Assembly: GCA_017504405.1 (NCBI GenBank) | Contig: JAFVRG010000011.1 | Coordinates: 108,497 to 172,496 of the forward strand | Origin: Clostridia bacterium | GTDB lineage: Bacteria > Bacillota > Clostridia > Oscillospirales > CAG-272 | Direction: 5' to 3' | DNA length: 64,000 nt | In this document: piece by piece, positions 24,441 to 33,561 of the stretch | Layout of the letters: each line of letters starts with the position of its first letter | How positions within the stretch are numbered: the first letter of the stretch is position 1 | Translations under genes and position numbers: made by a program | The notes under the pieces: model-generated | The model's input: the letters and a program-made list of their open reading frames with translations, nothing else | What the model was told of the DNA's origin: nothing | Databases searched by the model: none

Positions 24441-26435
24441 ATGATACTTAAAAACAGAGATTTTACAGTTGAGATAGATGAAAAAAGCGGTGCTACAAAC
24501 GCACTTTACGGCAAGGACAGCGATAATAGCTGGATTCTTTCAGGACAAAAATGGGGCATCCCCTACGGATTTTTTGCAAAAAGCGTAGAGCCCTCCGACT
24601 CTGCCGTAACAGTAACGGCAGAAAACGAAAAGCGTTCTGTCAGAATAATAATAACGAAGCTTTTTGACGGTAACGATTACCTTGAAAAATACGAAATAAT
24701 CAATTGTGGTAATGAAAAATTCCACATTAACAACGACAGCTTTTGCATTCCGTTTCCGTACGATTGTCTGTACACTCCCGGCAGGGACGTATTAAACGAC
24801 TGTTGTATTTCACATATCTGGTGCGGTGGTGACAGTGCCTGGATATATTCCGTCCGCTGTCATGGAAATGCTCCCTACCTCGTTATGAATACCACAGAGG
24901 GGGCTATCGATTCTTACAGCATAGATTACGACCTATCCCTTGCCGAAAACGGCTCTTTTTTCAGAGGCGTTTTTCTACTTCACCCCAGAGAGTGCGTGAT
25001 AGACATCGGTGGCTCGGTAAAAATTGCATTCCGCTACCGTTTCTCCGACAAAACGCCTATGAATGCCCCTCTTGACTACAAGGGTGCTGTGAGGCTCACT
25101 TCGGATAAGTATACATATTTCAAGGGCGAGACGGTTAACATAAAATTCGAGAGCGAGTCGGGTGCAGAGTCGGTATCCCTGACATGCGACGGCAACTCAA
25201 TACCCTGCCGTCTTGAAAACGGTGTTGCTTATGCAAAATTCCGAATTGACTCTTTGGGTGAAAAAACTCTGACGGCTACGCTTGGGGATAAAAAGACGTT
25301 TATAAGGATAAATGCAATTGAAAACACCGATACGATACTGCAAAGGCGTGCAAAATTCATAACCGAAAAGCAACAGTATCATGAAAACGGAAGCCCTCTT
25401 GACGGAGCATACCTGATATACGACAGCGAGACAGACTCTTTACATTACGACGGTGATTTTGCAGACCACAATGCGAGCAGGGAGCGAATAGGAATGGGAA
25501 TAACCGTTGCTCTCGCTCTGCAAGCGCAGTATGACGAAAAAATTATGAAATCCCTCGAAAAGCACCGAAGTTTTGTTGAGAGAGAGCTTTTTGATGAAGA
25601 AACGGCTACCGTTTATAACCATATCGGCAGAAATAACGACTGGCTGAGAGTTTACAATTTCCCTTGGCTGTCAACCTACTATTATGAATGGTACATGCTA
25701 TCAGGCGAGATAAAGTGCCTTGAAAATTCAGCAAGAATACTTATTCGTTTCTTTGAAATAAGCAAGCATTTGGTTGATGCCCAATGTATTGAGGCAGTAA
25801 AAATATGCAGGGCACTCGAAAAAGAGGGAATGACGGATTTGAAGGACAATTTAACCTCAACATTTCTAATTTACGCAGACAGGATTGCAGAGAGCTTCTG
25901 GACTGCAGAGGGCGAGAGTGAAATCTGCTATGTCAGTGAGCTTCCAAACGACCGACTCGCCTATTTGTCACAGGCATTTGCCCTGACGGGTAATAAAAAA
26001 TATGCCGATGCCGCCGAGAGTTATCTGAGAAAAACAGAGGCGTTTTTCGGTGACCAGCCTGACTATCACCTGAACTGCATAAACGTCAGATATTGGGACA
26101 GACGCTGGTTTGGCAAGGTTGCATCCTACGGTGATTTATTCCCTCACTATTGGAGCACGCTCGCAGGCTGGGCTATGAGCCAATATGACGAGCATATTGG
26201 TTGCAATCAGCTCGGTGCGAAAATTTACAGCAATCTTTCAGGAAACCTCTGCGTTTACAGAGATAACGGATTTGCTCATAACAATTACCTTTACCCCTAC
26301 AAGGTATATCAACATGCCTCTGACCCCACAAATGTCAGCAAATGGCACACTCACGGCATATTTAAGGGTAAAAATTACGATGCGTATGCAAACGATCAGG
26401 ATTTTGCACTCTACTATGCCTCAACTATTCTATAA
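24441..26435 (+). CDS. Large cytoplasmic protein, six-hairpin glycosidase-like
   Basis: 664 aa without signal peptide or membrane helices. Three parts can be seen: an N-terminal beta-rich domain (1 to about 205) of the kind that binds or frames sugars, an Ig-like beta domain (about 210-290, YTYFKGETVNIKF...KTFIRINAIE), and a helical C-terminal half (300-664) rich in Trp and Tyr, with repeated helix pairs like alpha/alpha-toroid glycosidases (GRNNDWLRVYNFPWLSTYYY, VRYWDRRWFGKVASYGD, FPHYWSTLAGWA). Catalytic residues cannot be assigned. A role in degrading imported oligosaccharides is inferred. It has no carbohydrate transporter directly beside it. Confidence 0.55.
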   Translation: MILKNRDFTVEIDEKSGATNALYGKDSDNSWILSGQKWGIPYGFFAKSVEPSDSAVTVTAENEKRSVRIIITKLFDGNDYLEKYEIINCGNEKFHINNDSFCIPFPYDCLYTPGRDVLNDCCISHIWCGGDSAWIYSVRCHGNAPYLVMNTTEGAIDSYSIDYDLSLAENGSFFRGVFLLHPRECVIDIGGSVKIAFRYRFSDKTPMNAPLDYKGAVRLTSDKYTYFKGETVNIKFESESGAESVSLTCDGNSIPCRLENGVAYAKFRIDSLGEKTLTATLGDKKTFIRINAIENTDTILQRRAKFITEKQQYHENGSPLDGAYLIYDSETDSLHYDGDFADHNASRERIGMGITVALALQAQYDEKIMKSLEKHRSFVERELFDEETATVYNHIGRNNDWLRVYNFPWLSTYYYEWYMLSGEIKCLENSARILIRFFEISKHLVDAQCIEAVKICRALEKEGMTDLKDNLTSTFLIYADRIAESFWTAEGESEICYVSELPNDRLAYLSQAFALTGNKKYADAAESYLRKTEAFFGDQPDYHLNCINVRYWDRRWFGKVASYGDLFPHYWSTLAGWAMSQYDEHIGCNQLGAKIYSNLSGNLCVYRDNGFAHNNYLYPYKVYQHASDPTNVSKWHTHGIFKGKNYDAYANDQDFALYYASTIL

Positions 26436-26436
26436 T

Positions 26437-26467
26437 AAAAAATGCGGTTTTATCAACCGCATTTTTA
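26437..26467. terminator. Bidirectional terminator between the 664-aa gene and the nucleoside transporter
   Basis: AAAAATGCGGTT-TTATC-AACCGCATTTTT between convergent genes, with A and T runs on both sides. Confidence 0.9.
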
Positions 26468-26473
26468 TTTTGC

Positions 26474-27463
26474 TTATCTTTCCTCTCGGAAATATGACAG
26501 TCCGAGGCTCGCAGGGGGCTGGCTGTCACGCTTGTTACGTACGCTCGTGAAGATAAGAACAGCAATGGTAACGAGGTACGGCAGCATCTTGAACAGCTCC
26601 TGTGAGGAACGGGAGAGATCGGGAATAAACAGGTATATTATGTAAAGACCTCCGAATAGGAATGAGCCGAGAATGCCAAGGTCGGGCTTCCACAGTGTGA
26701 AGATAACAATGGCGATTGCCAGCCAGCCTCTGTCGCCGAAGCCGTCGTTTGACCATACACCCATATAATCGACAACGTAGTAAAGACCGCCAAGTCCTGC
26801 TATCATACCGCCGATAACGGTTGCTCCGTATTTATATGCGGAAACGCTGATTCCCGCCGCATCTGCGGTAGCGGGGTTTTCGCCGACTGCACGAAGGTGA
26901 AGTCCTATACGTGTGCGTCTGAGCATCAGCGCCATAAGGACGGCTAAGATTATACCCACGTAAACGAGAAATCCGTACGAGAAGAACAAGGTTCCAAACC
27001 AACCGAGGTTATCTGCAAACGGCAGGGGTGTCGAGAACACGTCGCTCACCTTGGTAATAGATACACCCGTCGAGCCGTCGGTTGAGAAGTGTGCGAGATA
27101 ACCGCCGAAGAAGTTACCGACACCGACACCGAAGGTCGTTATTGCAAGTCCCGTTACGTTCTGATTTGCACGCAGGGTTATCGTCAAAAAGCAATAAAGA
27201 AGTGACATCAGAGCCGAGCCGATAAGCGCACATATAAGGGGCAAGAATATTGCCAAAAATGCATTTGGCATCTCACCTACGCCAAGCGTTCTCTCATAGA
27301 GGAATGCGCCGATAACGCCCGAAATACCGCCCGTGTACATAATACCGGGGATACCGAGGTTTAGGTTGCCCGATTTTTCGGTGAGGGTTTCGCCCATAGA
27401 GCCGTAGAGGAGAGGCGTGCCCTGAACTATTGCACGCTGAAGAAATAAAACTACCATATTCAT
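26474..27463 (-). CDS. BMP-type ABC transporter permease 2 (nucleoside uptake)
   Basis: 329 aa with about eight to nine membrane helices. The start FLQRAIVQGTPLLYGSMGETLTEKSG and the segment NLGIPGIMYTGG are hallmarks of the second permease of BMP/Nup importers (also described as YufQ/NupQ). It forms the channel with the permease at 27465-28607. Start set by GAGGAG. Last gene of the operon xpt-bmp-ATPase-permease-permease. Confidence 0.88.
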   Translation of the reverse strand: MNMVVLFLQRAIVQGTPLLYGSMGETLTEKSGNLNLGIPGIMYTGGISGVIGAFLYERTLGVGEMPNAFLAIFLPLICALIGSALMSLLYCFLTITLRANQNVTGLAITTFGVGVGNFFGGYLAHFSTDGSTGVSITKVSDVFSTPLPFADNLGWFGTLFFSYGFLVYVGIILAVLMALMLRRTRIGLHLRAVGENPATADAAGISVSAYKYGATVIGGMIAGLGGLYYVVDYMGVWSNDGFGDRGWLAIAIVIFTLWKPDLGILGSFLFGGLYIIYLFIPDLSRSSQELFKMLPYLVTIAVLIFTSVRNKRDSQPPASLGLSYFREER

Positions 27464-27464
27464 A

Positions 27465-28607
27465 TCAGTTCATCTCCTCCTGCTTTTTATTCATTTTTAT
27501 CTGATAGCGCAGGAAAAATTCCGAGCCGATTATGAAGAACAAAACTATTCCCGTCAGAATATCTGCGTACGAGCCGTTGAGCGAGTCTGAGAATTTACTT
27601 ACCACCTCGCTCGCTCCCGTTTCGAGGAATACAACGAGGAATGCCGTCATTATCATATAAATCGGATTGAATTTGGCAAGCCAGGTTACCATTATGGCGG
27701 TAAAGCCCTGTCCACCTGCGGTCTGGGGGGTTATGGTGTGGTCGGTTCCGCCGACGAGCAGAAGTCCTGCGATACCGCAGACAGCTCCCGATATTGCCAT
27801 AGTACGGATAATTACCTTTTTAACGTCAATACCGATATAACGTGCGGTGTTTTCACTCTGACCTACAACGTCTATCTCATATCCCTGCTTGCTGTATTTG
27901 AGGTATACGTACATTGCGACAGTGACCAGGATAACGATTATAATATTGAGAATATAGTGCTGACCGAACAGCTTAGGGAAGCGTCCGTCAAGGATAACTC
28001 CTATATGTCCCGAGCCCTTCGGGTTTTCCCAAATCGTTGCGAAATACGCAATAAGCTGCATTGCAACGTAGTTCATCATAAGGGTAAAGAGCGTTTCGTT
28101 CGTGCCGAAATGCGCCTTGAAAATTGCGGGGATAACTGCCCATATTGCGCCTGCAACGATAGCGGCTACCGCCATTATCGGAATTAAGAGCGCATCGGGC
28201 ACACCGCCAAGACATATCATACACGCCGCACACGCAAGACCGCCGATGAGAACCTGTCCCTCAGCTCCCGTGTTCCAGAAACGCATTTTAAATGCGGGGG
28301 CAAGGGCGAGCGAGATGCAAAGAAGTATCGCAAGCTTTTGCAAGAGATTGAGTATCTTTCTGAATGTTCCGAACGAGCCCGAAAGCATCAGCCCTATGTA
28401 CTCAAAGGGGTTGGTGTCTACAAGCAAAACGGTGAGGATTGTGCATATTATAAATGCCGAAGCGACCGCAATTGCACGGACGATATACGGAGTTTTTTTG
28501 TCGGTTACGTCACGCTTTACAATATGAAAGCGAGGCTCACGCACCTTTTTGTGATTGGGCTCTGCGGTGACGGCATCCGTTTGGGATACATTACTTTTTT
28601 CTTCCAT
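27465..28607 (-). CDS. BMP-type ABC transporter permease 1 (nucleoside uptake)
   Basis: 380 aa. A charged cytoplasmic N-terminus (about 40 residues) is followed by about nine helices. The segment MRFWNTGAEGQVLIGGLAC and ISGAVCGIAGLLLVGGTDHTI are characteristic of the first permease (YufP/NupP type). It follows the ATPase by one base and precedes the second permease by one base, so the three are tightly coupled. Confidence 0.88.
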   Translation of the reverse strand: MEEKSNVSQTDAVTAEPNHKKVREPRFHIVKRDVTDKKTPYIVRAIAVASAFIICTILTVLLVDTNPFEYIGLMLSGSFGTFRKILNLLQKLAILLCISLALAPAFKMRFWNTGAEGQVLIGGLACAACMICLGGVPDALLIPIMAVAAIVAGAIWAVIPAIFKAHFGTNETLFTLMMNYVAMQLIAYFATIWENPKGSGHIGVILDGRFPKLFGQHYILNIIIVILVTVAMYVYLKYSKQGYEIDVVGQSENTARYIGIDVKKVIIRTMAISGAVCGIAGLLLVGGTDHTITPQTAGGQGFTAIMVTWLAKFNPIYMIMTAFLVVFLETGASEVVSKFSDSLNGSYADILTGIVLFFIIGSEFFLRYQIKMNKKQEEMN

Positions 28608-28608
28608 A

Positions 28609-30132
28609 TCACTCCGCTCCTTCCGTTTTAGTCATAAGAATTCCTATTTCCTCTTTGGTTGCCGTCCGTCCGTCAACTATGCCCGTAACTCTGCCAGAGC
28701 CGATAACGAGTATTCGGTCGCAAAGCTCAAGCAGGACGTCGAGGTCCTCGCCGACAAATATTACGGCAACGCCGTTTTTCTTCTGCTCGTTGAGCAGATT
28801 GTATATTGTGTAAGAGGAATTTATATCAAGCCCACGCACAGGGTACGCCGCCATAAGCACGGTGGGGGCAGATGCAATTTCTCTGCCGACGAGTACCTTC
28901 TGCACGTTACCGCCCGACAGCCTGCGTACAGGTGTGTGGGCATCGGGTGTTACTACCTCAAGGCGATCTATTACGTCCTCAGCGAGAGCCGTTGACGGCA
29001 GACGGTCAAGGAAGAATGAGTGTCCAGCAGAATAGCTCCTGAGCATCATATTGTCGATAATATCCATATTGCCGACAAGTCCCATTCCGAGCCTATCCTC
29101 GGGAACGAAGGACAGGCGCACGCCGAGGTCACGGATTTCAAGCGGCGTTTTGTCACGCAAGTCTACCTCCTCGCCGTTTTCGGGGTTTATATAGGAAATA
29201 GCTCCGTGCTCTATGTGCTGAAGTCCCGCAATAGCCTCCAAAAGCTCACGCTGACCGCTGCCAGCAATGCCCGCAATACCGAGTATCTCGCCCGAGCGAG
29301 CAACGAAGGACACATCGTCAAGTATTTTTATTCCGTCACGGCTCATACAGTCGAGCCCCATAACCACAAGTCGGTCGGTCGGATTTTTCGGCTCGTCACG
29401 CTCGATGTTGAGCTCAACCTTCTTACCAACCATCATTTCGGTGAGCTGATTTTCATCGGTTTCTTTTGTAACCACGGTGTCGATATGCTCGCCCTTGCGC
29501 AGAATAGCGACACGGTCGGAAATCGACAAAACCTCGTGAAGCTTATGCGTTATTATGATTATTGATTTTCCGTCATCACGCATTTTGCGTAAAACGGCAA
29601 ACAGCTTCTGCGTTTCCTGCGGAGTCAGAACCGCCGTAGGCTCGTCGAGAATTAAAATGTCGGCGCCTCTGTAAAGTACCTTGATTATCTCAACCGTCTG
29701 CTTCTCGGATACAGCCATTTCGTGTATTTTCTTGTTCGGGTCTATCTCAAAGCCGTAGCGTGAGCTGATTTCCAAAACCTCAGCCGCCGCCCTCTTTTTG
29801 TTGAAGGCACCGTCAAGTCCGAGCACGATATTCTCTGCCGCCGTGAACACGTCAACCAGCTTAAAATGCTGGTGTATCATACCTATTTTGTACTTGAACG
29901 CATCTCTTGGCGAGCGGATGACAACGCTCTCGCCGTTAATGAGAATTTCGCCCTCGTCGGGATAGTAAATTCCCGATATCATATTCATAAGGGTTGTTTT
30001 ACCGCTGCCGTTCTCACCCAAAATTGCGAGAATTTCGCCACGCCTGACGTCAAGATTTACATTCTTGTTCGCTATGACGCTGCCAAAGGTTTTCGTAACG
30101 CCCTTAAGCTCGATTGCAATTGAATTATTCAC
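28609..30132 (-). CDS. BMP-type ABC transporter ATPase with two nucleotide-binding domains
   Basis: 507 aa. NBD1 has Walker A GENGSGKTT, Walker B ILILDEPTA and the signature AVSEKQ. NBD2 has a loop GIAGSGQRE and a degenerate Walker B (MAAYPVRGLD in place of DEPTRGLD), as usual for the YufO/NupO group where one site is structural. It powers uptake of purine nucleosides together with the two permeases. A GTG at 30132 has GGAGG at 7 nt; a TTG one codon earlier is less well spaced. Confidence 0.9.
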   Translation of the reverse strand: MNNSIAIELKGVTKTFGSVIANKNVNLDVRRGEILAILGENGSGKTTLMNMISGIYYPDEGEILINGESVVIRSPRDAFKYKIGMIHQHFKLVDVFTAAENIVLGLDGAFNKKRAAAEVLEISSRYGFEIDPNKKIHEMAVSEKQTVEIIKVLYRGADILILDEPTAVLTPQETQKLFAVLRKMRDDGKSIIIITHKLHEVLSISDRVAILRKGEHIDTVVTKETDENQLTEMMVGKKVELNIERDEPKNPTDRLVVMGLDCMSRDGIKILDDVSFVARSGEILGIAGIAGSGQRELLEAIAGLQHIEHGAISYINPENGEEVDLRDKTPLEIRDLGVRLSFVPEDRLGMGLVGNMDIIDNMMLRSYSAGHSFFLDRLPSTALAEDVIDRLEVVTPDAHTPVRRLSGGNVQKVLVGREIASAPTVLMAAYPVRGLDINSSYTIYNLLNEQKKNGVAVIFVGEDLDVLLELCDRILVIGSGRVTGIVDGRTATKEEIGILMTKTEGAE

Positions 30133-30167
30133 CAAAATACCTCCAATATACAGAGTTGTTCTTCATC

Positions 30168-30196
30168 GACCGAAACAGAGAAAATCTGTTTCGGTC
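30168..30196 (-). terminator. Intra-operon hairpin between the BMP gene and the ATPase
   Basis: GACCGAAACAGA pairs perfectly with TCTGTTTCGGTC over a 5-nt loop, without a U tract. It may stabilise the binding-protein mRNA or reduce read-through, so that the receptor is made in excess. Confidence 0.65.
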
Positions 30197-30268
30197 TGTG
30201 AAAAACAAATCTACTAAAAATAGCGGGCGGGGCGCATAGGCTCCGCCTGCTACTCATATTTTAGTTAA

Positions 30269-31576
30269 TTAGTTCTGGGGAACCTTGATACCGTCAATGA
30301 TGATATCGAAGTAGGGTGCGGAACGGAACTTAGATTCCTGGAATACGTAGTACGCTCTCTCGCCCTCGCCAACAGTCTTGATAACCTCGGTGTCGCCTGC
30401 GAATGCAGGATCGTCGTGAACGTTAGCCATGTAGGACTTGATAGGCTCGCCGTCCTTGGTCATAGAGTAGCTGGAGAATATTTCTTCAACCTCATCAGTC
30501 ATTTTAAGAGCATTTACAGCCATGTTGTAGTAATCATCAGTAAGGAACGCATCTCTGTTAAGCTCGGTGAGCTGAACGGAGCCCTCTGCAAAGCCGCCGC
30601 AGTACTCGTCCTGAATCTTGTAACCGCCGATAACAGCGTTAATCATAAGCTCGTAGTAGGGAGCCCAGTTAATCTTGGACGAGATGAGGTAGGTGGTAGC
30701 GCCAACCGACTTGGTCGAGCCGTTGTAGGAAACGTTAGGAACGCCTGCTGCCTGACATGCGGTAGGAGCACCGTAGGAGTCAGCGTGCTGGCTCATAAGT
30801 GCGCAACCCGAACCGATAAGAGCCTCAGCTGCAGATTTCTCTGCTGCCTCGTCATACCAGGAGTTGGTGTACTTAACCTCCATTACAACAGAGTTAGTGG
30901 GCATAGAACCGCTCATCTGCTTAGCCATCGAATAACCGCTCTTAACACCTATAAAGTAGGAGGTAAAGCCGGAGATAACCTCTGCATAGGGGAATGCACC
31001 AACGTAACCTATCTTGATGTTGCCGTCAGCATCGTAGTTAGCAGCAGTGAGCTTACCCTGTGCCTCAAGCTCAGCGAGCTTGATACCGCCGATAACACCT
31101 GCTATAGCACGTCCCTCATAGATGGATGCGAATGCATTGTGGTAGTTGGGAAGAGTTGAGGTATGAGCCTTCGTACCCGTTGCGTGGCAGAACTGAACCT
31201 CAGGGAACTCTGCAGCAGCCTTCATCATGAAGTCCTCATGACCGAAGGAGTCAGCAAAGATAACCTGGCATCCTGCATCAACGAGCTCTGCAGCTGCCTT
31301 GTAGCACTCATCGGACTCGGGGATATTCTTCTTAACGATAAGCTGAGTATCCTTGTTAAGACCGAGGCTTGCAACTGCTGCGTCCATAGCATCAAGGAAG
31401 TTCTTGTCATAAGTAGAGTTCTCATCGTGAAGAGTGATAAGACCTATCTTAATATTCTCCTTTGCTACGGGAGTGATTGCGTAGCCGTTATCGTCATCCG
31501 AGCAGGAAGCAAGTGCCATGCACATACCTGCGCACATAACAACAACGAGCAGAAGGGATAAAATCTTCTTGAACAT
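30269..31576 (-). CDS. BMP-family nucleoside-binding lipoprotein
   Basis: 435 aa. Signal peptide with lipobox LASC (Cys25), followed by an acidic linker and a periplasmic-binding fold of the basic membrane protein family: IKIGLITLHDENSTYDKNF, GCQVIFADSFGHEDFM and IGYVGAFPYAEVISGF are typical. It captures nucleosides for the ABC importer encoded downstream. The start at 31576 has AGGAGG; the frame upstream to 31681 overlaps xpt. Placed 79 bp after xpt and followed by an intra-operon hairpin. Confidence 0.9.
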   Translation of the reverse strand: MFKKILSLLLVVVMCAGMCMALASCSDDDNGYAITPVAKENIKIGLITLHDENSTYDKNFLDAMDAAVASLGLNKDTQLIVKKNIPESDECYKAAAELVDAGCQVIFADSFGHEDFMMKAAAEFPEVQFCHATGTKAHTSTLPNYHNAFASIYEGRAIAGVIGGIKLAELEAQGKLTAANYDADGNIKIGYVGAFPYAEVISGFTSYFIGVKSGYSMAKQMSGSMPTNSVVMEVKYTNSWYDEAAEKSAAEALIGSGCALMSQHADSYGAPTACQAAGVPNVSYNGSTKSVGATTYLISSKINWAPYYELMINAVIGGYKIQDEYCGGFAEGSVQLTELNRDAFLTDDYYNMAVNALKMTDEVEEIFSSYSMTKDGEPIKSYMANVHDDPAFAGDTEVIKTVGEGERAYYVFQESKFRSAPYFDIIIDGIKVPQN

Positions 31577-31655
31577 TTTAAATGTTCCTCCTAAAAAAAT
31601 TTTTATGTTACAGGGCAAAGCCCACGTAACCACGTAAAAAAGTCGGGTGCTGTGT

Positions 31656-32228
31656 TTATCGCCTGAACGTAACCGAGTCATCCGACATGGATTCTACCAT
31701 TGCCAAGGACTCTACGCGTATTCCCTCGGCACGAAGAGCGTCACCTCCGCCTTGAAATGCCTTCTCAATAGCGATAGCGCATCCGACAAGTGTTGCGCCC
31801 GCCTCGCCAAGAATTTTTTGAAGTCCCCTGATGGCATTGCCGACGGCGAGAAAATCGTCAACGATGAGAACACGGTCACCCTCGTTAAGATACTCCCTCG
31901 CAACTACGGCGGTATATGAATTTTTATGGGTGAAGGAGTCTATGGTAGCAGTATAGACCTCCTTGGACTGATTTGCGGAAAAATGCTTCTTGACTATAAC
32001 CGCAGGAACGCCGAGCGCCTGAGCAGTGAGTGTTGCGAGCGCTATGCCCGACGCCTCGATGGTTATTACCTTAGTAACTCCTGCGTCGGCAAAAAGACGT
32101 GCCATTTCCTTACCTACCTCGGTTAAGAAATTTACGTCAAGCTGTTGATTGAGAAAATTACCTACCTTCAAAACGTTGCCCGGCAAAACCTTACCCGAGG
32201 TAAGTATCTTTTCCTCCATAGCTTTCAT
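31656..32228 (-). CDS. xpt: Xanthine phosphoribosyltransferase
   Basis: 190 aa. It makes XMP from xanthine and PRPP for purine salvage. The PRPP loop VLIVDDFLAVGNA and the N-terminal segment FLNQQLDVNF that is specific for Xpt are visible, and EASGIALATLTAQ fits the base pocket region. The ATG at 32228 has GGGAG 9 nt upstream. First gene of the purine uptake operon: it salvages bases released from nucleosides brought in by the downstream importer. No purine riboswitch is seen in the 40-nt leader. Confidence 0.92.
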   Translation of the reverse strand: MKAMEEKILTSGKVLPGNVLKVGNFLNQQLDVNFLTEVGKEMARLFADAGVTKVITIEASGIALATLTAQALGVPAVIVKKHFSANQSKEVYTATIDSFTHKNSYTAVVAREYLNEGDRVLIVDDFLAVGNAIRGLQKILGEAGATLVGCAIAIEKAFQGGGDALRAEGIRVESLAMVESMSDDSVTFRR

Positions 32229-32261
32229 AGTCAATAGCTCCCAAAAACAATTATATACATT

Positions 32262-32290
32262 AGTATAGCACTTTTTTCGACAAAAATCAA
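32262..32290 (-). promoter_or_regulatory. Promoter of the xpt-nucleoside uptake operon
   Basis: TTGATT (32285-32290), 17 bp, TATACT (32262-32267) on the minus strand; leader of about 30 nt. Confidence 0.8.
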
Positions 32291-32309
32291 GTTTTTCACG
32301 GTGTAAACT

Positions 32310-32339
32310 TGCACAAAAATACTGTTCATAATTTGTGCA
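32310..32339. repeat. Inverted repeat between xpt and mglB, operator-like
   Basis: TGCACAAA (32310-32317) and TTTGTGCA (32332-32339) are exact complements 14 bp apart. It lies in the divergent intergenic region (32229-32472), just upstream of the xpt -35 box. A repressor or activator site is possible. A purine-rich CGTGCGTG tract follows; no clear promoter for mglB was recognised. Confidence 0.45.
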
Positions 32340-32472
32340 TTATGTATAAAACCGTGCGTGTGCGTGCGCACGTGGGGGATTGTGAGGATTTTTTGCCACC
32401 GATTTAATAATTTGGGCTTTTCTGTGCAAAATAAGAGAGAACGCAGGAAAAACGTTAACGAAAGGATTTAAA

Positions 32473-33543
32473 ATGATGAAAAAATATATATCCGTGCTTT
32501 TGTCAATTCTTATGCTTTTTTCTTTTTCATGCTTGACGTCGTGCTCGGGCGGTAATACTGCCGACGTGCACGTTTTCTACTACACGTACAGCGACACCTA
32601 TATTTCGAGCGTGCGTTCAGCGCTCGATAAAAAGCTCTCCGATGCGGGCGTGAGCTATCAGGACTACGATGCGGGCGGCAATCAGACAACCCAGACCGAG
32701 CAGGTGCAGACCGCAATAACCAAGGGGGCGGGTGTTGTCGTTGTAAACATTGTAAACACAGGCTCTGACGATGCGGCGAGCGGTATTGTAAATTTAGCAA
32801 AAAATGCGGGAGTGCCCGTGATTTTCTTCAACCGAGAGGTATCCGACGAGATTATAAAGAGCTATGACAAATGCGCCTTTGTCGGCACGAGAGCCGAGGA
32901 TGCGGGAATTTTACAGGGCGATATGATAGGAAATTACGTTTTGGAAAACTATCAGAAGCTTGACCGCAACGGCGACGGAAAAATCTCCTATATAATGTTT
33001 AAGGGAGAGGAAGGCAACAACGAGGCGATATACCGCACGCAGTACAGCGTTGAGGAGGCGGACAAGCTTCTCACTGCGGCGGGAAAGAGCAAGCTGTCGT
33101 TTTACGACCCGTCAAACCAGAACAAATATCTCGTTGACAGAAACGGTCAGTGGTCGGCATCGGCGGCAAATGAATATATGACTACCGCCCTGTCCTCATA
33201 TAACGATACCAACCGAAATATGATTGAGCTTGTTATCTGCAACAACGACGCAATGGCACAGGGCGCTATTACCGCACTGTCAGCGGCAGGTTTTAATAAC
33301 GGCGACTCCTCGAAATTCATTCCCGTTTTCGGAGTTGATGCTACCGATGCGGCGAAGGAGTTGATTAAAAACGGAAAAATGGCAGGCACTATAAACCAGG
33401 ACGCAAATCTGATGGCAACCGTCCTGCTCGGCGCATCGCAGAACGCCCTGATGGACAAGGCATTTTTTGAGGGGATGACCGACCTCGAAAAGGACGCCGA
33501 CGTTATGAAAATCAGAATACCCTACTCGAAATATTTAGGATAA
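32473..33543 (+). CDS. mglB: Galactose/glucose-binding lipoprotein
   Basis: 356 aa. Lipobox LTSC (Cys24). Two-lobed sugar-binding protein of the ribose/galactose class; the calcium-binding loop DRNGDGKI near residue 163 is a mark of MglB proteins. VPVIFFNREV and the terminal region VFGVDATDAAKELIKNGKMAGTINQDA fit the sugar-contact loops. Start ATG with AAAGG; a second ATG follows directly. First gene of mglBAC. Confidence 0.9.
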   Translation: MMKKYISVLLSILMLFSFSCLTSCSGGNTADVHVFYYTYSDTYISSVRSALDKKLSDAGVSYQDYDAGGNQTTQTEQVQTAITKGAGVVVVNIVNTGSDDAASGIVNLAKNAGVPVIFFNREVSDEIIKSYDKCAFVGTRAEDAGILQGDMIGNYVLENYQKLDRNGDGKISYIMFKGEEGNNEAIYRTQYSVEEADKLLTAAGKSKLSFYDPSNQNKYLVDRNGQWSASAANEYMTTALSSYNDTNRNMIELVICNNDAMAQGAITALSAAGFNNGDSSKFIPVFGVDATDAAKELIKNGKMAGTINQDANLMATVLLGASQNALMDKAFFEGMTDLEKDADVMKIRIPYSKYLG

Positions 33544-33561
33544 ATCAAAAAGGATATAAAT

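Noticed and set aside
32229..32472. Purine riboswitch before xpt
   Set aside because: The leader from the predicted promoter to xpt is only about 30 nt and the aptamer consensus is not found in the intergenic region.
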